Assembly (NCBI GenBank): GCA_002633005.1
Contig: NMRA01000372.1
Location: 1 to 64,000, forward strand
Direction of reading: 5' to 3'
Source: Phoronis australis
Taxonomy: Eukaryota > Phoronida > Phoronidae
DNA length: 64,000 nucleotides
Part shown: one piece after another, positions 61,780 through 64,000 of the stretch
Position numbering within the stretch: position 1 is the first letter of the stretch
How the letters are laid out: each line of letters starts with the position of its first letter
Notes under the pieces: generated by a model
Database searches by the model: none
Seen by the model: only the letters and a program-made list of their open reading frames with translations
What the model was told of the DNA's origin: nothing
Position numbers and translations under genes: made by a program

Positions 61780-62545
61780 GTGATCCATGGGCACCCCAAT
61801 GCTAGGGAATGGCCATCTGAAAGATTGACTCGCCGGGTGGGTCAGGTCAGGAGGGGTGGCGGCGTGAGAATGCCACTCAAAATTGAGCTAGATCACAGCT
61901 TATCTTGTCGATCCACTTAAAATACGTGCAACTCCTACTAGTGAATCAACATCATCCACAGCCAATTTCAGTTGTGAACATCCTTCTGATGATTTTAAAT
62001 GAGGCCAAAAAGTGAGCTATATCAGCCCAAGAGGTCGGTAATGACATGAAAATGGTTAAAAATCTCCAACATAGATCAATGTATCATGAATGAACACGAC
62101 CAGATAAATTCAGTGGTGCATCACACACCCAAGTTTCTCATTGAGTTGAGCTTGTCCAACCCACCAGATACCCGGTTCAATCCAACGGTAAAACATCCAA
62201 CATCACTCCACGTGGCAAAGTAGTTAGGTGCCAGACAATTTCAGGGTTGGGTTGCCTTTTCAGATGTCTGAAAATTGAGCTAGACCAACACAAGAGGTAT
62301 AACCACATGAAACTGGTAACAATTTATTCAAAATAACCGCAGGTAACAGGAATGAACACTGTCAGACAAATCCGGTGGTGGATTAATCCCGCCAGTCACG
62401 CCCAGACCTCAGAGTTGAGCTGGACCAACCCACCAGGTAACCAGTTGAAACCAAGTGCAATGTGTTCCATACCACTCCACATGTGAGGCAACTGTTACAT
62501 ACAACACAGTGTCAGTGGTGGCGTGCTTCGGCCGAACAAAAATAA
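61780..62545. repeat. degenerate satellite, about 130-bp monomer, five or six units
   Basis: The anchor TTGAGCT(A/G)GACCAAC or its variants recurs with GAGCT at 61,885, 62,014, 62,147, 62,277 and 62,416 (spacings 129-139 bp). Each unit also has an (A/C)CCAGGTAACC-like string and a GAATGAACAC or TCCAACAT segment. Alternate units are more alike, suggesting a higher-order pair of about 265 bp. Confidence 0.7.
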
Positions 62546-62691
62546 AGGGTCAAAGCCAAGTAGCGTATAAAATGAATGAATCCAACATGAGGCAGCGTAA
62601 AATTGCCCAAAGTGACCACTGTCCAATTTTACTCCCAGCTTCAGTTATTATCGTATTGTCGCACATGACTGTTGACACTTGTTTCAACAAC

Positions 62692-62815
62692 AAAAAAACA
62701 ACGACAACGACGACGACGACGGCGGCGGCGGCGACGACGACGACGGCGGCGGCGACGACGACGAAGGCGACGACGACGACGACGACGACGACGATGGCTA
62801 TGACGACAACATGCA
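62692..62815. repeat. GAC/GCG triplet microsatellite
   Basis: About 40 triplets of ACG and GCG. All six frames are biased, producing poly-Thr, Asp or Val strings that are not genes. Confidence 0.9.
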
Positions 62816-64000
62816 TAATATTAAAATAAACTTCCGTCAACACCCGTCCATGGGAGATGTACGCCGTATTTATGCAAAACTAGGCTTCTCATAGGTATAT
62901 TTTATCAAATTTATCAAGGCCGACTGTTTTTAGACTAATGTCACCCAAACCAATACCTCGGTTTTACGTGGATGGTATATAAGTAGTCGCATTTTTCTGT
63001 CGTGTAAGCTATGAATGTGCCGCAAATGCCTGTATTTCCGTGGTTCAGATGCATAGTCACAAAACCCTTGAAAGTTGAATTGCTGATAACAGGTTTTCCT
63101 ACACATTTTATCGATATTATCGGCAAAATAATTGTTCAAATACATGTTGTCTGCACTATTTCAAACAGGTGGTTTACAACAATTACAGGGACTCAGCCCG
63201 CAAGTTGATTAGGTACTGCATATTGGCCCAAGACATTTTTACGGAGAAATCCAAATTCTCATGCGTCTTGATGCATGTACATCGGAAGGATAACATTGTT
63301 CATGAAAATTTGAGGGGTTTAGGTGAACCAGGAATATGCACAATACACACAAGTCCAGATATGTCTTTTCTATGGCTGGCCCTCGCAACTTCCGGGACTT
63401 CGATGCATCAGTGTTGTACATACTTAGAAAAATCAAGCATTGAACTAAATGTGAGGTATAACTATTGTAACTCATTATTTTAATCGCCAATTCACGCATT
63501 ACTCATAAATTGCGGGCATAGAGAACTAGAACAATACGTCGAGACCAATGGACCCAATGACAATCAATAATACCCCGACAATGATGGACGTATTTCTCGT
63601 ATTGGACCTCCCAAATTATGCCACTGATACAGAAGACTGTTTCAACAGAAGTTGATATTCGCAGAAGCAATTTGCAAAAAGTGTTGGAAAACTACTACGC
63701 AAAACGACGCATTCTCTGTGCAACATTCGATCAATAATGCGTTGACGGTGTCAATCATTGACTGTCCCTCAGTTTAGAGTGACAGAACGCTTACAGTAGA
63801 CGATAAAAACGACAACGAACAAATGGCATCACTGGGCGTGAACATCGGTAATTCTGATATCCTATGATGGGGTATGCTCCACCTGTTCTGGTTGGTATTG
63901 AACTGAGAATCCGAAATAACCGCTGTGCCAACAGATTTTTGCGACTACTGAACTTTGTACACTAAAGGCTATTCAATATCTTAAGATGTATTAATAAAAT
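62816..64000. other. right-end stretch, nothing recognised
   Basis: No gene, RNA or bounded repeat is supported to the end of the window. Confidence 0.4.

Noticed and set aside
62455-62894. Frames with poly-Thr/Ala, poly-Asp/Gly or poly-Val
   Set aside because: Products of the GAC/GCG triplet repeat.

Overview
This window is eukaryotic. It has large introns with canonical GT/AG splice sites, no operons, dense interspersed repeats and AT-rich intergenic DNA. Two animal gene families are recognisable: a TRIM-NHL type RING/B-box protein and an Rh (Rhesus-type) ammonium/CO2 channel. The mix of an Rh gene with vertebrate-like exon sizes, a TRIM-NHL gene with a single coding exon and many small inverted-repeat transposons suggests a non-vertebrate metazoan, perhaps a marine invertebrate deuterostome or lophotrochozoan. 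I cannot fix the species from sequence alone.

Layout. 1-13,282 is mostly repeats: a diffuse palindromic CCTATAGG array (1,006-1,820), a palindromic MITE (3,936-4,206) and a decayed L1/Tx1-like LINE on the minus strand (about 4,792-5,770). 13,283-15,880 is a 2.6-kb DNA transposon with 49-bp terminal inverted repeats, a 5-bp target-site duplication and subterminal copies of a 13-bp motif. 16,274-18,912 is the TRIM-NHL gene (+), whose C-terminal half is present twice, the copies joined by a single N. 25,274-26,490 is one MITE inserted inside another of the same family. 32,553-57,156 is the Rh gene (-). I could assemble nine coding exons that join in frame to 467 codons plus a stop. Its 16.3-kb first intron holds a LINE relic, several MITEs and minisatellites. 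A block carrying its exons 4 and 5 is present twice, again joined by a single N. 57,330-57,870 is another MITE of the nested family, 174 bp upstream of the Rh start codon. A degenerate satellite of about 130 bp (about 61,780-62,545) and a triplet microsatellite lie near the right end.

How it fits together. The two genes are unrelated in function: a probable ubiquitin ligase or RNA-binding TRIM protein, and a membrane gas/ammonium channel. The window is best read as two genes in a landscape shaped by at least five families of small DNA transposons, several with target-site duplications visible directly, plus two LINE relics. Both internal gene duplications coincide with single-N joins, so they most likely reflect unmerged haplotypes in the assembly rather than biology, although the Rh duplication would be in frame if real. 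I see no convincing new multi-gene system. The most novel items are the transposon families, especially the 2.6-kb element with CAC termini and the 9-bp-TSD MITE family.
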